DNA of 64,000 nucleotides from Phascolarctobacterium sp. ET69. GTDB taxonomy: Bacteria > Bacillota > Negativicutes > Acidaminococcales > Acidaminococcaceae. Every line of letters begins with the position of its first letter. Within the stretch, counting starts at the first letter, position 1. The translations under genes were made by a program, and so were the position numbers. The stretch is taken from NCBI RefSeq assembly GCF_023336935.1, contig NZ_JAMBLR010000003.1, forward strand, positions 186,001-250,000. Direction: 5' to 3'. Below the pieces are notes generated by a model. It searched no databases, had not been told where the DNA came from, and saw nothing but the letters and a program-made list of their open reading frames with translations. Shown one piece after another: positions 7,224 through 16,524 of the stretch.

Positions 7224-8603
7224 TTAATCCTTATTCAAATGTTCGTCCAGCATGCCCTGGTTAACGCTGCTGAGCGCGCTTAAGAGTTTTATTTTCAGGC
7301 GGGTAATGCGCAGGGCTTCCACTTCTTCCACGGTAATTTCCGCTTTGGGCAGTTTTACGGTCTGGCCTATCTGCGGCTGTGTGTTAAGCTGCGTGTAAAC
7401 CCAGCCGCCAATGGTGTCGCACTGGCTGTCGTCAAGTTCAAGCCCGAACAGGTCGTTAACGTCCTCCAAAAGCATTTTGCCGTCAACGGAATAGCTTTTA
7501 TCGGTTTCTTCTTCCACTTCGGGGCGTTCTTCGTCAAATTCGTCCTGTATTTCACCGACGATTTCTTCAAGAATGTCCTCGATAGTTACCATACCGGCGG
7601 TTCCGCCGTATTCGTCAATCAAAATGGCAAGCTGTTTGCGTTCCTTCTGCAAAAGGCGCAGCAGGTTGCTGATAGGCATGGAAACAGGCACTTCCAGCAC
7701 GTCGCGGGCCAGTGTGCTTAAGTCGGGCTTTTGGCCGTCGTTAAGGGCGCGCAGCAAATCTTTAATGTGCAGAAAGCCGATGATATGGTCTTTATCCTCG
7801 TTGCAGATTGGATAACGCGTCATGCGTTCCGTCAGCGCGGTTTTGATGTTTTTATCGAAGCTGTCTTCAAGGTACAGGCAGATCATGTCGGTGCGGGGCA
7901 CCATGATTTCGCCGGCACTGCGTTCGGAAAAATCAAAAACGTTATCGAGATAGGTAAGCTCGCTTTTGTCGATATAGCCGTATTTATAGCTTTCTTCCAT
8001 CAAAATGCGGATTTCTTCTTCGTTGTGCGCTTCTTCCGCTTCGCTGGCGGCGCTGATGCCCATGCGGCGCAGTGTCCAGTTGGCAACATGGTTTAAAAAC
8101 CATACGGCCGGGTACATCAGCTTGTCGAACATAATCAGCGGGCGCGCTACAAATAAAACAATGGCTTCCGTTTTTTGTATGGAAAGCGATTTCGGCACCA
8201 GTTCGCCAAGTACAATGTGCAGGGCGGTAATTACGGAAAAGCCTACCACAAAGGCCAGTGTGTGCTCAAGCTGCGGCGGCAGTTTAAGCAGGGCAAATAC
8301 CGGCGCCAGCATTTTGGCAACGGCAGGTTCGCCAATCCAGCCAAGGCCGAGCGAGGCAAGGGTAATGCCAAGCTGCGTTACGGAAAGGTAGGCGTCAAGG
8401 TGTTCCGTTACCTGTCGTGCGTAAACCGCGCTTTTGCTGCCTTCTTTAATTAAAGTGTCGAGCCTTGAAGGGCGCACTTTAACGATAGAAAATTCTGATG
8501 CCACGAAAAAGCCGTTAAGCGCTACCAGAAATAAAATTACAATAATGTTTAAAATTATCACGAAATAATCCAAATAATGTGTTTCCGCTTGGGAAACAGT
8601 CAC
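7224..8603 (-). CDS. CNNM/HlyC-CorC family membrane protein with CBS domains
   Basis: Integral membrane protein of the CNNM/CorC (hemolysin-like) family, linked to Mg2+ or other divalent cation homeostasis. An N-terminal DUF21 module with 3-4 hydrophobic segments (about 10-190) is followed by a CBS pair (about 215-345; VPRTDMICL and ILIDEYGGTAGMVTIEDILEEIVGEI are typical) and a CorC/HlyC C-terminal domain (about 370-450). The start is uncertain. GTG at 8603 overlaps the only good GGAGGTGA site, and later in-frame GTG/TTG codons would leave a more usual signal-anchor start. Family assignment is not affected. Transcribed from its own promoter at 8631-8658. Confidence 0.88.
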   Translation of the reverse strand: MTVSQAETHYLDYFVIILNIIVILFLVALNGFFVASEFSIVKVRPSRLDTLIKEGSKSAVYARQVTEHLDAYLSVTQLGITLASLGLGWIGEPAVAKMLAPVFALLKLPPQLEHTLAFVVGFSVITALHIVLGELVPKSLSIQKTEAIVLFVARPLIMFDKLMYPAVWFLNHVANWTLRRMGISAASEAEEAHNEEEIRILMEESYKYGYIDKSELTYLDNVFDFSERSAGEIMVPRTDMICLYLEDSFDKNIKTALTERMTRYPICNEDKDHIIGFLHIKDLLRALNDGQKPDLSTLARDVLEVPVSMPISNLLRLLQKERKQLAILIDEYGGTAGMVTIEDILEEIVGEIQDEFDEERPEVEEETDKSYSVDGKMLLEDVNDLFGLELDDSQCDTIGGWVYTQLNTQPQIGQTVKLPKAEITVEEVEALRITRLKIKLLSALSSVNQGMLDEHLNKD

Positions 8604-8630
8604 CTCCGCTCTAATAGCAATATTTTTTTA

Positions 8631-8658
8631 ATTGTATCATATATTCGGGCGCGTTCAA
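8631..8658 (-). promoter_or_regulatory. Putative promoter of the CNNM gene
   Basis: On the minus strand TTGAAC (8658-8653) and TACAAT (8636-8631) are spaced by 16 bp, about 30 bp upstream of the start. The rest of the 245-bp gap (8660-8784) shows no gene or clear structure. Confidence 0.45.
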
Positions 8659-8784
8659 AAGGTTAAATCGGCATAAATTGGCGTTTGTGGGGTAATTTTG
8701 GGCTTTGGTTTGCCAATGCTTCCGCACTGACCACTGTAAAGGGGCGTAACTTGTTTTTTAGCCGTTTTTCGCGGTATTAAAGGC

Positions 8785-8823
8785 AAAAAATACCCGGCAG
8801 GCGTTAAAACATGCCAGGTATTT
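8785..8823 (-). terminator. Terminator after the nitroreductase gene
   Basis: On the minus strand a 12-bp stem (8823-8812 with 8799-8788, one G-U pair), 12-nt loop, and a run of six U (complement of 8785-8790). Confidence 0.85.
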
Positions 8824-8848
8824 GTAAATTCTGGGTAAATTGCAAAGG

Positions 8849-9373
8849 TTATTTAATGTAATAAATGCGGTTTTCCTTGCGCGGTGCAGCTTGCGGTTCG
8901 GGAGAGTCGGCATAGCCTAAAATGCAGTGGCCTATGCCTTCGTAATCGCCTTCAATGCCGAGCTGTTTTAAAATTTCCCTGCCTTCGGGCAGTTCAAATT
9001 CTTCTTTTGCGCGGTGAATCCAGCAGCTGGCAACGCCGAGCGCGTGGGCGGCAAGCATTAAATTGCCCATGGCAAGGCTGCCGTCGTAAACGTAAGTGGG
9101 ATATTTTTTATCGGCCAGTACAATAACAACAACCGGTGCGCCGTAAAATGGGTCAATATCGGGCTTGCCAAAAATTTTGGCGTTTAATTTGCTTAATTTA
9201 TCGCGCATTTCTTTATCGGTAACGGCAATCATAATGGGGTTTTGCGTGCCGTGCCCGCTGGCGGCGTAGGTGCCTGCCCTTAAAATTTCGTCAAGCACTT
9301 CCTGCGGCAGCATATCGGGTTTATATTTGCGGCAGCTTCTTCTGGTTAAAAGGTTGTTCATTGCTTCGTTCAT
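8849..9373 (-). CDS. Nitroreductase family flavoprotein
   Basis: A 174-residue FMN-dependent oxidoreductase of the nitroreductase fold. N-terminal TRRSCRKYKPD is the conserved FMN-phosphate Arg segment; GTYAASGHGTQNP and the LGVASCWIHRA segment also contact flavin in the family, and the C-terminal GYADSP-PR-N segment is typical of the small nitroreductase subgroup. The start is supported by AAAGGAGG about 8 bp upstream. It is flanked by its own promoter and terminator, so it is monocistronic. The natural electron acceptor cannot be told from sequence. Confidence 0.9.
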   Translation of the reverse strand: MNEAMNNLLTRRSCRKYKPDMLPQEVLDEILRAGTYAASGHGTQNPIMIAVTDKEMRDKLSKLNAKIFGKPDIDPFYGAPVVVIVLADKKYPTYVYDGSLAMGNLMLAAHALGVASCWIHRAKEEFELPEGREILKQLGIEGDYEGIGHCILGYADSPEPQAAPRKENRIYYIK

Positions 9374-9413
9374 ATTTAAAACCTCCTTTGGGGGCGTATG
9401 CCCTTACAAATTT

Positions 9414-9442
9414 AATATAGCACCGCGGCGGCGCTTCGTCAA
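9414..9442 (-). promoter_or_regulatory. Putative promoter of the nitroreductase gene
   Basis: TTGACG (9442-9437) and TATATT (9419-9414) with a 17-bp spacer on the minus strand, about 40 bp before the start codon. Confidence 0.55.
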
Positions 9443-9506
9443 ATATCCGCAGGGGCGGATGTGCCTGCCAAATTAAAATGTTTTATGCAAAAAATGCATT
9501 AAGATA

Positions 9507-9515
9507 TGGTATAAT
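9507..9515 (+). promoter_or_regulatory. Putative extended -10 promoter of trmB-ftsW-pbp
   Basis: TGG-TATAAT (9507-9515) is an extended -10 element 35 bp before trmB; no clear -35 box is seen. Confidence 0.45.
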
Positions 9516-9549
9516 TAATAGATGTAAATTTTTATAAAGGACGGTAGTT

Positions 9550-10191
9550 ATGCGTTTAAGAAAAAAGCCATGGATTGAAACTGCAATGGAAGAATTAAAG
9601 GATAAATATGTGCTGATGCACAATCTGAAGGATTATAAAGGGCACTGGCAGGAGCGTTTCCCCGGAAAGCGCCTGTGCCTTGAAATAGGCTGCGGCAAGG
9701 GGCGATTTTTAACCGGCATGGCGGAACTGCACCCGGAAAAGGCTTTTATAGGCGTGGAAACGCAGCACGATATTTCGTATTACCCGGGCAAGTACATTAT
9801 GGATAACAAACTGGAAAACGCCGTTGTTATCTGCGCAAACGCAGAGCAGCTGGAGGACTGGTTCGAGCCGGGCGAAATAAAGGAACTGTATTTGAATTTC
9901 AGCGACCCGTGGCCGAAGGCGCGCCACGCCAAACGCCGCCTTACGCACAGAAATTTTCTGGCAAAATACCAGAGACTTTTGGGCAGCGGCGGGCACCTGC
10001 GTTTTAAAACGGACAACAGGGCTCTGTTTGATTTTTCGGTAGAGGAGTTTAAGGAGTTTGGGCTGGAGATTATTGCCCTGAGCTATGATTTGCATCATTC
10101 GGAGTACGAGAACGAAGTGCAGACGGAGTATGAGCAGAAGTTCAGCGCTTTGGGCACGCCCATTAATTTTTGCGAAGTTGTGTTTAAGTAG
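9550..10191 (+). CDS. trmB: tRNA (guanine-N7-)-methyltransferase TrmB
   Basis: SAM-dependent methyltransferase that makes m7G46 in the tRNA variable loop. The SAM-binding motif LEIGCGKGRFLTGMA is at about residues 43-57; the family signature NFSDPWPKARHAKRRLT is at about 117-133, and FKTDN follows. 213 residues, full length. ATG 9550 follows AAAGGACGG. It is the first gene of a run with ftsW and a PBP gene, separated from ftsW by 8 bp. Confidence 0.96.
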   Translation: MRLRKKPWIETAMEELKDKYVLMHNLKDYKGHWQERFPGKRLCLEIGCGKGRFLTGMAELHPEKAFIGVETQHDISYYPGKYIMDNKLENAVVICANAEQLEDWFEPGEIKELYLNFSDPWPKARHAKRRLTHRNFLAKYQRLLGSGGHLRFKTDNRALFDFSVEEFKEFGLEIIALSYDLHHSEYENEVQTEYEQKFSALGTPINFCEVVFK

Positions 10192-10199
10192 AGGCATTT

Positions 10200-11411
10200 A
10201 TGCAGAAACACTTTTTTATCTGGGACAATCCGCGTGACGCAGTAATATGGATTACGCTGATGCTTTTGGCGATAGGCTGCATTAATGTTTTCAGCGCCAG
10301 TTTTGTTGAAGCGACGGATATGTTCGGCGACGGCTATTTTTATTTAAAACGCTACGTTGCGTTTGCGGCGGTTGGCTTTGCCGTAATGCTGTATTTGGGG
10401 CTGCGCGGCCCTGATTACCATTTATGGCTGAGCAAGCACTGGCTGAATGTTATTTATTTTTCGGTACTGTTGTTGCTGATTGCCGTTGATACGGTTGGCG
10501 TTACAACCAAGGGTGCGCAGCGCTGGCTGTATATAGGTCCGTTCAGCTTGCAGCCTTCGGAGCTGGCAAAGCTGGCAGTGATTATGGTGTGCGCCGGTGA
10601 GCTGGGCAAGCGGCTGAAAAAACATCTGCGCCCGGCATTGTTTGATTACCCGGGCAACAAAACGATGGTAATGGCGCTGATATACGGAGCCTTGGTTTTG
10701 AAACAGCCGGACATGGGCACGGCGGCGATTGTTGTTGCGCTTTCCGTGGGCATGTATATTCTGGCAGGGCTTCCGCTGCGTATGCTGCTGCTTTTAATGG
10801 CGGGCGGCTTTGTGGGCGTTGTGGGGCTTATTGCCATTGCGCCGTACCGCCTGCAAAGGGTTCTGGTGTGGTATGACCCGTGGAGCGACCCTTCCAACGC
10901 GGGCTACCAGATGGTGCAGTCGTTAATTTCCATCGGCAGCGGCGGTGTTTTGGGCGTGCCCTGGGGGCAGGGCAGCGGCAAATTCTTTTATCTGCCGGAG
11001 GCGCATACCGACTTTGCCTTCGCCATTTACTGCCAGGAATGGGGCTTTGGCGGCGCCGTATTTTTAATTTTTCTGTTTGCGCTTTTGGGCATTGCGCTGT
11101 TCCGCATGGCGGCTGCCTGCCGTGATGAGGAGGGCTTTATGCTCATCAGCGGCGTAACGCTTCTGGTTGTGGGGCAGGCTGCTGCCAATATGCTGATGGT
11201 ATGCGGCTGCCTGCCGGTTATCGGCGTGCCGCTTTCGTTTATAAGTTACGGCGGTACTTCCATGGTGGTATCGCTTACGGCGCTGGGGCTGGCGCTTTCG
11301 GTTTACAAGGCGGAGGTTAAGCGCGAAAAGCGCGAAGAACTGCTGCGTGATGCCGGTATGCCGCCCATTATGCCAACCTCTGATTTAAGGCGCAGGGGGT
11401 GGCGTAAATGA
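10200..11411 (+). CDS. ftsW: SEDS-family peptidoglycan polymerase FtsW/SpoVE type
   Basis: Polytopic membrane glycosyltransferase of the FtsW/RodA/SpoVE family, with about 10 hydrophobic segments over 403 residues. Signatures: NVFSAS near the N-terminus, GAQRWLYIGPFSLQPSELAKLA (catalytic-loop start, with W and PSE), KQPDMGTA (Asp implicated in catalysis), AHTDFAFA and GVPLSFISYGGTS. The following gene, overlapping by 4 nt, encodes a class B PBP with PASTA domain, the usual cognate transpeptidase of FtsW/SpoVE. This favours a division (or sporulation-derived) role over RodA, but the subfamily name is inferred. Confidence 0.88.
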   Translation: MQKHFFIWDNPRDAVIWITLMLLAIGCINVFSASFVEATDMFGDGYFYLKRYVAFAAVGFAVMLYLGLRGPDYHLWLSKHWLNVIYFSVLLLLIAVDTVGVTTKGAQRWLYIGPFSLQPSELAKLAVIMVCAGELGKRLKKHLRPALFDYPGNKTMVMALIYGALVLKQPDMGTAAIVVALSVGMYILAGLPLRMLLLLMAGGFVGVVGLIAIAPYRLQRVLVWYDPWSDPSNAGYQMVQSLISIGSGGVLGVPWGQGSGKFFYLPEAHTDFAFAIYCQEWGFGGAVFLIFLFALLGIALFRMAAACRDEEGFMLISGVTLLVVGQAAANMLMVCGCLPVIGVPLSFISYGGTSMVVSLTALGLALSVYKAEVKREKREELLRDAGMPPIMPTSDLRRRGWRK

Positions 11412-13411
11412 GAAAAGAATTTAAGTTTTACAGCAGCAAAAAACGCTTTTTTGGGCTGTTTGCATTAATTTTTACCGTTTTTGCCATAGTTATCGGCCGC
11501 CTGGTGTGGCTGCAAATTGTACGCGGCGACGCAATGGCGCGGCAGTCGATGGCACAGGCCATGGGCACTGACGTAATGTATTCGCCGCGCGGGGCGATTG
11601 TGGACTGCAATGGCGAAGAACTTGCCGTAAGCATTATGGCAAAATCGCTGTATGTTGACCCTGTTGAAATGGAGGACCGCCCGGACAGTGCGGCTGCCAA
11701 AAGCGGGCGCAATGTTAAGCGCCTGGCGGCAGATTTACTGGCAGGGCCGCTCGGCATAAGTGCCGAAAGCCTGTACAGCGATTTTACTACGGAAGCACGT
11801 TTTATATGGATTAAGCGTACCCTGACGCCGAAAGAGGCGGACGAGGTAACGCGCATAGTTAAGGAAAACAAGCTGCCGGGCCTGCACTTTTTGGAAGAAA
11901 GCAAGCGTTATTACACCAAAAAGAGCATGGCCGCGCAGATTCTGGGTTTTGTAGGCACGGATGACAAGGGGCTCGCCGGTATTGAGCTGGCGCTGGATTC
12001 CGTAATTAAAGGCGCCAAAACCGAGCAGGAAGAAATGGTGGACGCACTGGGACGCCCGATGGGCGAAGCGGGCATGAACCATTCGCGCCCGCAGAATATG
12101 CCGACGGTGTACCTTACAATCGACAGCAAAATTCAGTTTGTGCTGGAGGACGCGCTTGACCGCGCCATGAAGGAAACCAAATCGCGCGCGGCGGCAGCCA
12201 TTTTGATGGACCCGCATACCGGCGCGGTACTTGGCATGGCTTCGCGCCCGACCTTTGACCCTAACGATTTTGGCGAATACCCCGTTTCAACGTGGACTAA
12301 CAGGGCAATTTCCATTATTTACGAGCCGGGTTCTGTTTTTAAACCGATTGTAGGCTGCATGGGGCTGAGTGAAAACATCATAACGCCGCAGACCGTGTTT
12401 GAGGACAAGGGCAGCATTAAAATTGCCGACCGCGTTATCCGCAACTGGGACGGAGAAGGGCGCGGGCAGGTGCCCTTTGAGGATATTATTAAATACTCCA
12501 TCAACACCGGTATGGTGCAGCTGGGCATGCAGCTCGGCGCAAACCAGATGATTGATTACAGCAAAAAGTTCGGTTTCGGCCAGCCGACGGGCATTGAACT
12601 GCCAGGCGAGGAAAGCGGCATTTTGTACAGGCCGGAAGATATGTATGAGCCTGATATTGCCACCATGGCCATCGGGCAGGGCATTGCCGTAACGCCGCTG
12701 CAAATGCTGCGCGCCATTTGCGCCATTGCCAACGGCGGCGAACTTCTGGAGCCTTACATTATTGATAAAATTGTAATGCCTGACGGGCGCGTGCTGCGCC
12801 AGGGGCAGAAGAAGGTTGTGCGCCGCGTTATTACCGAAGATGTTGCCGGGCAGATGCGCATGATGATGGAAAAAGTAGTCAGCGAGGGCGGCGGCAAACC
12901 GGCGCATATTGCAGGCTATCAGATTGCGGGCAAAACCGGTACGGCAGAAAAACTTGCCGAGCAGGGGGGCTATGCCCCGGGCGAATACATAGCGTCTTTT
13001 GTGGGCTTTGTTCCGGCAGCCAATCCGCAGTATGCGATGCTGGTAATGCTTGATACGCCGCAGGGCGCGTTTTACGGTTCGCAGGTATCGGCGCCGGTAT
13101 TTAAGGATACTTTGCAGCAGATACTTGTTGCCAAAGGCATTCAGCCAAGCACGCACGAAGGGCTGCCTTCTTTTGAGGAAGACGCCAAAGACAAGGCCAA
13201 AGCCGTTAAAGTGCCGGTAATGGAATTTTTGCCGGACAACAAAGTAAAGATACCGGATTTTACCGGGCTTGACATGCGCCAGACGGCAGAACTGGTGCAG
13301 CGCGGGCATCTGGTGCTGGTGCCTTACGGCAGCGGCAGGGCGAAGAAGCAGTCGCTGCCGCCGGGAACTGTTGCCGCGGAAGGCACAAAACTGGAAATAT
13401 GGTTTGAATAA
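11408..13411 (+). CDS. Class B penicillin-binding protein with PASTA domain (FtsI/SpoVD type)
   Basis: Bitopic DD-transpeptidase that cross-links septal peptidoglycan. One N-terminal transmembrane segment (about 14-36) precedes a PBP dimer domain with the RG-I-D segment YSPRGAIVDCNGEELA, and a transpeptidase domain. Catalytic motifs are PGSVFKP (Ser309, Lys312), YSINTG (SxN) and GKTGTAEK (about residue 508). A single C-terminal PASTA domain (about 612-667) starts at IPDFTGLDM. The ATG overlaps the ftsW stop (ATGA), so the SEDS polymerase and PBP are co-translated. Equivalent to SpoVD/FtsI; paralogue identity depends on whether the dcw cluster elsewhere carries another copy. Confidence 0.93.
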   Translation: MRKEFKFYSSKKRFFGLFALIFTVFAIVIGRLVWLQIVRGDAMARQSMAQAMGTDVMYSPRGAIVDCNGEELAVSIMAKSLYVDPVEMEDRPDSAAAKSGRNVKRLAADLLAGPLGISAESLYSDFTTEARFIWIKRTLTPKEADEVTRIVKENKLPGLHFLEESKRYYTKKSMAAQILGFVGTDDKGLAGIELALDSVIKGAKTEQEEMVDALGRPMGEAGMNHSRPQNMPTVYLTIDSKIQFVLEDALDRAMKETKSRAAAAILMDPHTGAVLGMASRPTFDPNDFGEYPVSTWTNRAISIIYEPGSVFKPIVGCMGLSENIITPQTVFEDKGSIKIADRVIRNWDGEGRGQVPFEDIIKYSINTGMVQLGMQLGANQMIDYSKKFGFGQPTGIELPGEESGILYRPEDMYEPDIATMAIGQGIAVTPLQMLRAICAIANGGELLEPYIIDKIVMPDGRVLRQGQKKVVRRVITEDVAGQMRMMMEKVVSEGGGKPAHIAGYQIAGKTGTAEKLAEQGGYAPGEYIASFVGFVPAANPQYAMLVMLDTPQGAFYGSQVSAPVFKDTLQQILVAKGIQPSTHEGLPSFEEDAKDKAKAVKVPVMEFLPDNKVKIPDFTGLDMRQTAELVQRGHLVLVPYGSGRAKKQSLPPGTVAAEGTKLEIWFE

Positions 13412-13498
13412 TTTATCTCTACCGGAAGGAAAAAGGAACTCCGGCAGAGAATAAAACAAAGATATAGTTATTTAAGTGCAGAAAAGGGAGGTACCAAG

Positions 13499-15169
13499 AT
13501 GTTATCGGATATTGAAATTGCTCAAAAGGCGCATATGCTGCCCATTACTGAAGTTGCCGGAAAACTCGGCATCGGTGAGGAAGATATTGAGTTATACGGA
13601 CGCTACAAGGCAAAACTTTCCATGGATTTAATTAAAAGAGTGCAGGATAAGCCTGACGGCAAACTTATTCTGGTTACGGCCATTACCCCGACCCCTGCCG
13701 GTGAAGGTAAATCCACCACTACGGTAGGCCTGGCACAGGGGCTTGCCAAAATCGGGCAAAAAGTTATTGTGGCCCTGCGCGAACCTTCGCTCGGCCCCTG
13801 CATGGGCATTAAGGGCGGCGCAGCAGGCGGCGGCTATTCTCAGGTTGTGCCTATGGAGGACATTAACCTGCATTTTACCGGCGATTTCCATGCCATAACA
13901 TCTGCCCATATGCTTCTGGCAGCCATGCTTGACAACCATATTCAGCAGGGCAATGCGCTTAATATCGACCCGCGCCGCATTGTGTGGAAACGTGTTGTCG
14001 ATATGAATGACCGCGAGCTGCGCAACATAGTTGTCGGCCTCGGCGGCAAAGCGCACGGCGTACCGCGCCAGGACGGCTTTGATATTACCGTAGCTTCGGA
14101 GGTTATGGCTATTTTGTGCCTGGCAACCGGCCTGCACGATTTAAAAGAACGCCTGAGCAAAATTATTGTAGCTTACGATTACAGCGGCAACCCCATTACC
14201 GCAGGTATGCTTAAAGCACAGGGCGCAATGGCGGCACTGTTAAAAGACGCTGTAAAACCGAACCTTGTACAGACTCTGGAAAATGTGCCTGCCATTATTC
14301 ACGGCGGCCCGTTTGCCAATATTGCCCACGGCTGCAACAGCGTAATGGCAACCAAAACGGCGCTCAAACTTGCCGATTACACTATTACGGAAGCAGGCTT
14401 TGGCGCAGACCTTGGCGCAGAAAAATTCTTTGACATTAAATGTCGTTATGCTTGTTTAAAACCGGATGCAGTTGTGCTGGTTGCAACCGTACGCGCGCTT
14501 AAAATGCACGGCGGCGTGCCGAAAACAGACCTTGCAACTCCGGATGTGGAAGCTGTAAAACGCGGCATTGTCAACCTTGAAAAGCATATCGAAAACATTA
14601 AGCAGTACGGTTTGCCTCTGGTTGTTGCCATTAACGCCTTTGAACAGGATACCCCGGAAGAACTGGAAGCCATCCGCAGCCACTGCGCCGCACACGGTGT
14701 AAACGTTGCGCTTTCGGAAGTATTTGCCAAAGGCGGCGAAGGCGGCATTGAACTGGCGAAAGAAGTTGTGGCGCTGGCAACAAGCGGCAAAGCCGATTTT
14801 AAACTTCTGTACGGCGAAGAACTGAGCCTGAAAGAAAAAATTGAAACCATTGCCAAAAAGATTTACGGTGCAGTGGGCGTAAACTACACCAAAGAAGCAA
14901 ACAATGCTTTGAAGGACTTTGAAAAAATGGGCTATGGGCATTTGCCTGTCTGCATGGCCAAAACCCAGTATTCCTTCTCGGATGACCCGGCACTTCTGGG
15001 CCGCCCGGAAGGCTTTGAAATTACTATTAAAAACTGCCGTATCGCAGCCGGCGCAGGCTTTGTGGTAGTATTAACCGGCGATATTATGACCATGCCGGGC
15101 CTGCCGAAAGTTCCTGCGGCCGAAAAAATTGACGTAAGCGACGACGGCGTAATAAGCGGACTGTTTTAA
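13499..15169 (+). CDS. fhs: Formate-tetrahydrofolate ligase
   Basis: Makes 10-formyl-THF from formate, THF and ATP. 556 residues, full length. ATP-binding [16 protein letters not shown] is at about residues 64-79, with further family blocks [21 protein letters not shown] and the [12 protein letters not shown] segment. Start ATG 13499 follows GGGAGGTACC. folD follows after 11 bp, so the two form the C1-folate pair that interconverts formate and methylene-THF. Confidence 0.98.
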   Translation: MLSDIEIAQKAHMLPITEVAGKLGIGEEDIELYGRYKAKLSMDLIKRVQDKPDGKLILVTAITPTPAGEGKSTTTVGLAQGLAKIGQKVIVALREPSLGPCMGIKGGAAGGGYSQVVPMEDINLHFTGDFHAITSAHMLLAAMLDNHIQQGNALNIDPRRIVWKRVVDMNDRELRNIVVGLGGKAHGVPRQDGFDITVASEVMAILCLATGLHDLKERLSKIIVAYDYSGNPITAGMLKAQGAMAALLKDAVKPNLVQTLENVPAIIHGGPFANIAHGCNSVMATKTALKLADYTITEAGFGADLGAEKFFDIKCRYACLKPDAVVLVATVRALKMHGGVPKTDLATPDVEAVKRGIVNLEKHIENIKQYGLPLVVAINAFEQDTPEELEAIRSHCAAHGVNVALSEVFAKGGEGGIELAKEVVALATSGKADFKLLYGEELSLKEKIETIAKKIYGAVGVNYTKEANNALKDFEKMGYGHLPVCMAKTQYSFSDDPALLGRPEGFEITIKNCRIAAGAGFVVVLTGDIMTMPGLPKVPAAEKIDVSDDGVISGLF

Positions 15170-15180
15170 GGAGAACTGTT

Positions 15181-16011
15181 ATGGAAACTTTGATTATGAG
15201 GGGAAAACCCGCTGCCGATGCTTACCGCGAAACCATTATGCAGCGTGTGGCCAATGCGCTTGGCAAAGGGCGTAAAGTAACGCTGGCAATTATTGTTGTC
15301 GGCGATGACCCGGCTTCGCACGTTTACAAAGACCGTTTAATGAAACTTGCTGAAAGCATGGGCATTTATGTTAAAGAACTTTTATATCCTGCCGATACCA
15401 AACAGGAGGATTTGCTGCGCGACATTGCCCGCATGAACCACAACCGTTACGTTACCGGTGTGCTGCCGATGATGCCGATGCCCAAACCGCTGGACAGCGA
15501 TACAATCGGCGCGGCAGTTACTGCCAGCAAGGATGTGGACTGCCTGAACGTGAAAAACGTGGGCGATATGTACCTTGGCTATGGCAAAATGTCACCCTGC
15601 ACGCCGCGTGCCTGCATGGCAACGCTTGAACATTACGGCATTGAACTGGAAGGCAAGCATGCCGTTGTAATCGGCCGCAGCAATGTTGTAGGCAAACCGG
15701 TTGCCAATTTGCTTTTAAACAAAAACGCCACCGTTACCATCTGCCACAGCAAAACCAAAAACATTGCCGAAATTACCCGCCAGGCGGATATTATCGTTGC
15801 GGCAGTAGGCAAGCCCTGCTTTGTAACGCCCGATATGATTAAAGAAGGCGCAGTTGTTGTGGACGTTGGCATTAACGCCGTTGACGGCAAACTGGTGGGC
15901 GACGTTGACCCTGCCGTTGTAGGCAAGGCCTCGGCTTACACTCCGGTGCCGGGCGGCATAGGCGTTGTAAGCAACATGATGGTAATGGATTTGCTTACAC
16001 GCAATCAGTAA
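15181..16011 (+). CDS. folD: Bifunctional methylenetetrahydrofolate dehydrogenase/cyclohydrolase FolD
   Basis: Catalyses NADP-dependent oxidation of 5,10-methylene-THF and hydrolysis of methenyl-THF. Seen: the VGDDPASHVYKDRLMKLAE active-site segment (Tyr and Lys), the CTPRACMATL loop, the VVIGRSNVVGKPVA nucleotide-binding motif and the terminal PVPGGIGVVSNMM motif. 276 residues, full length. Co-transcribed with fhs (11 bp upstream); together they supply formyl-THF for purines and formyl-Met-tRNA. Confidence 0.98.
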   Translation: METLIMRGKPAADAYRETIMQRVANALGKGRKVTLAIIVVGDDPASHVYKDRLMKLAESMGIYVKELLYPADTKQEDLLRDIARMNHNRYVTGVLPMMPMPKPLDSDTIGAAVTASKDVDCLNVKNVGDMYLGYGKMSPCTPRACMATLEHYGIELEGKHAVVIGRSNVVGKPVANLLLNKNATVTICHSKTKNIAEITRQADIIVAAVGKPCFVTPDMIKEGAVVVDVGINAVDGKLVGDVDPAVVGKASAYTPVPGGIGVVSNMMVMDLLTRNQ

Positions 16012-16028
16012 CAGGGCGGCGCGTATAA

Positions 16029-16460
16029 ATGAAAAAATTTTTATGGCTGCTGCTGTTAGTGCTGTTTGCAGGTTTTATCTTTTTTAATTCTTCGCTGCCT
16101 GCGGAAACCTCATACAAAGCAAGCGGGCTGCTGGCCCAGTGGCTTGACAGCCTGTATGCCGCTATCGGCGACCCGATGCCGGTAGACCGTCTGGAAGCAC
16201 GCCTGCGCAAGCTGGCACATTTTGTGGAATTTGCCGTTCTGGCAATGATTATGGTTAATACCTTTATCAGCTGGCGCGTGTCCAACCGTGTGGCATCCGG
16301 CTATATCCTGTTTTTGGGGCTGGCCGTTGCCGTAGCGGATGAGTACATTCAGCTTTCGGTGCCGGGGCGTACGGCGCAGGTTACCGATATTGTGCTTGAT
16401 TTCTGCGGCGTGTTCATTATCTGGCTGTGCCGCGAAATATGGCTGTGGAGCAAAAAGTAG
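16029..16460 (+). CDS. VanZ-family membrane protein
   Basis: A 143-residue protein with about four hydrophobic segments and the VanZ-like pattern RKLAHFVEFAVLAM in the middle and DEYIQLSVPGRTAQVTDIVLDFCG near the end. VanZ-like proteins include the teicoplanin-resistance factor and many small membrane proteins of unknown role; no resistance function should be inferred. It lies 17 bp behind folD and before a strong terminator, so it is probably the last gene of the fhs-folD transcript. Confidence 0.85.
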   Translation: MKKFLWLLLLVLFAGFIFFNSSLPAETSYKASGLLAQWLDSLYAAIGDPMPVDRLEARLRKLAHFVEFAVLAMIMVNTFISWRVSNRVASGYILFLGLAVAVADEYIQLSVPGRTAQVTDIVLDFCGVFIIWLCREIWLWSKK

Positions 16461-16495
16461 CGCAGCAAAATACAATAACAAAATACGTTGCAAAT

Positions 16496-16524
16496 AAAAA
16501 CACCGCTTTTACAGCGGTGTTTTT
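16496..16524 (+). terminator. Terminator of the fhs-folD-vanZ operon
   Basis: AAAAACACCGCT / AGCGGTGTTTTT 12-bp stem (16496-16507, 16513-16524), 5-nt loop. Confidence 0.92.

Noticed and set aside
13417-13449. CTCTACCGG/CCGGCAGAG imperfect hairpin between the PBP gene and fhs
   Set aside because: One mismatch and no T-run after it; not supported as a terminator.
12287-13459. 390-codon open frame antisense to the PBP gene
   Set aside because: The sense frame carries all PBP motifs; the antisense product shows no recognisable domain and has unusual composition (rich in Arg, His, Asn, Ala).
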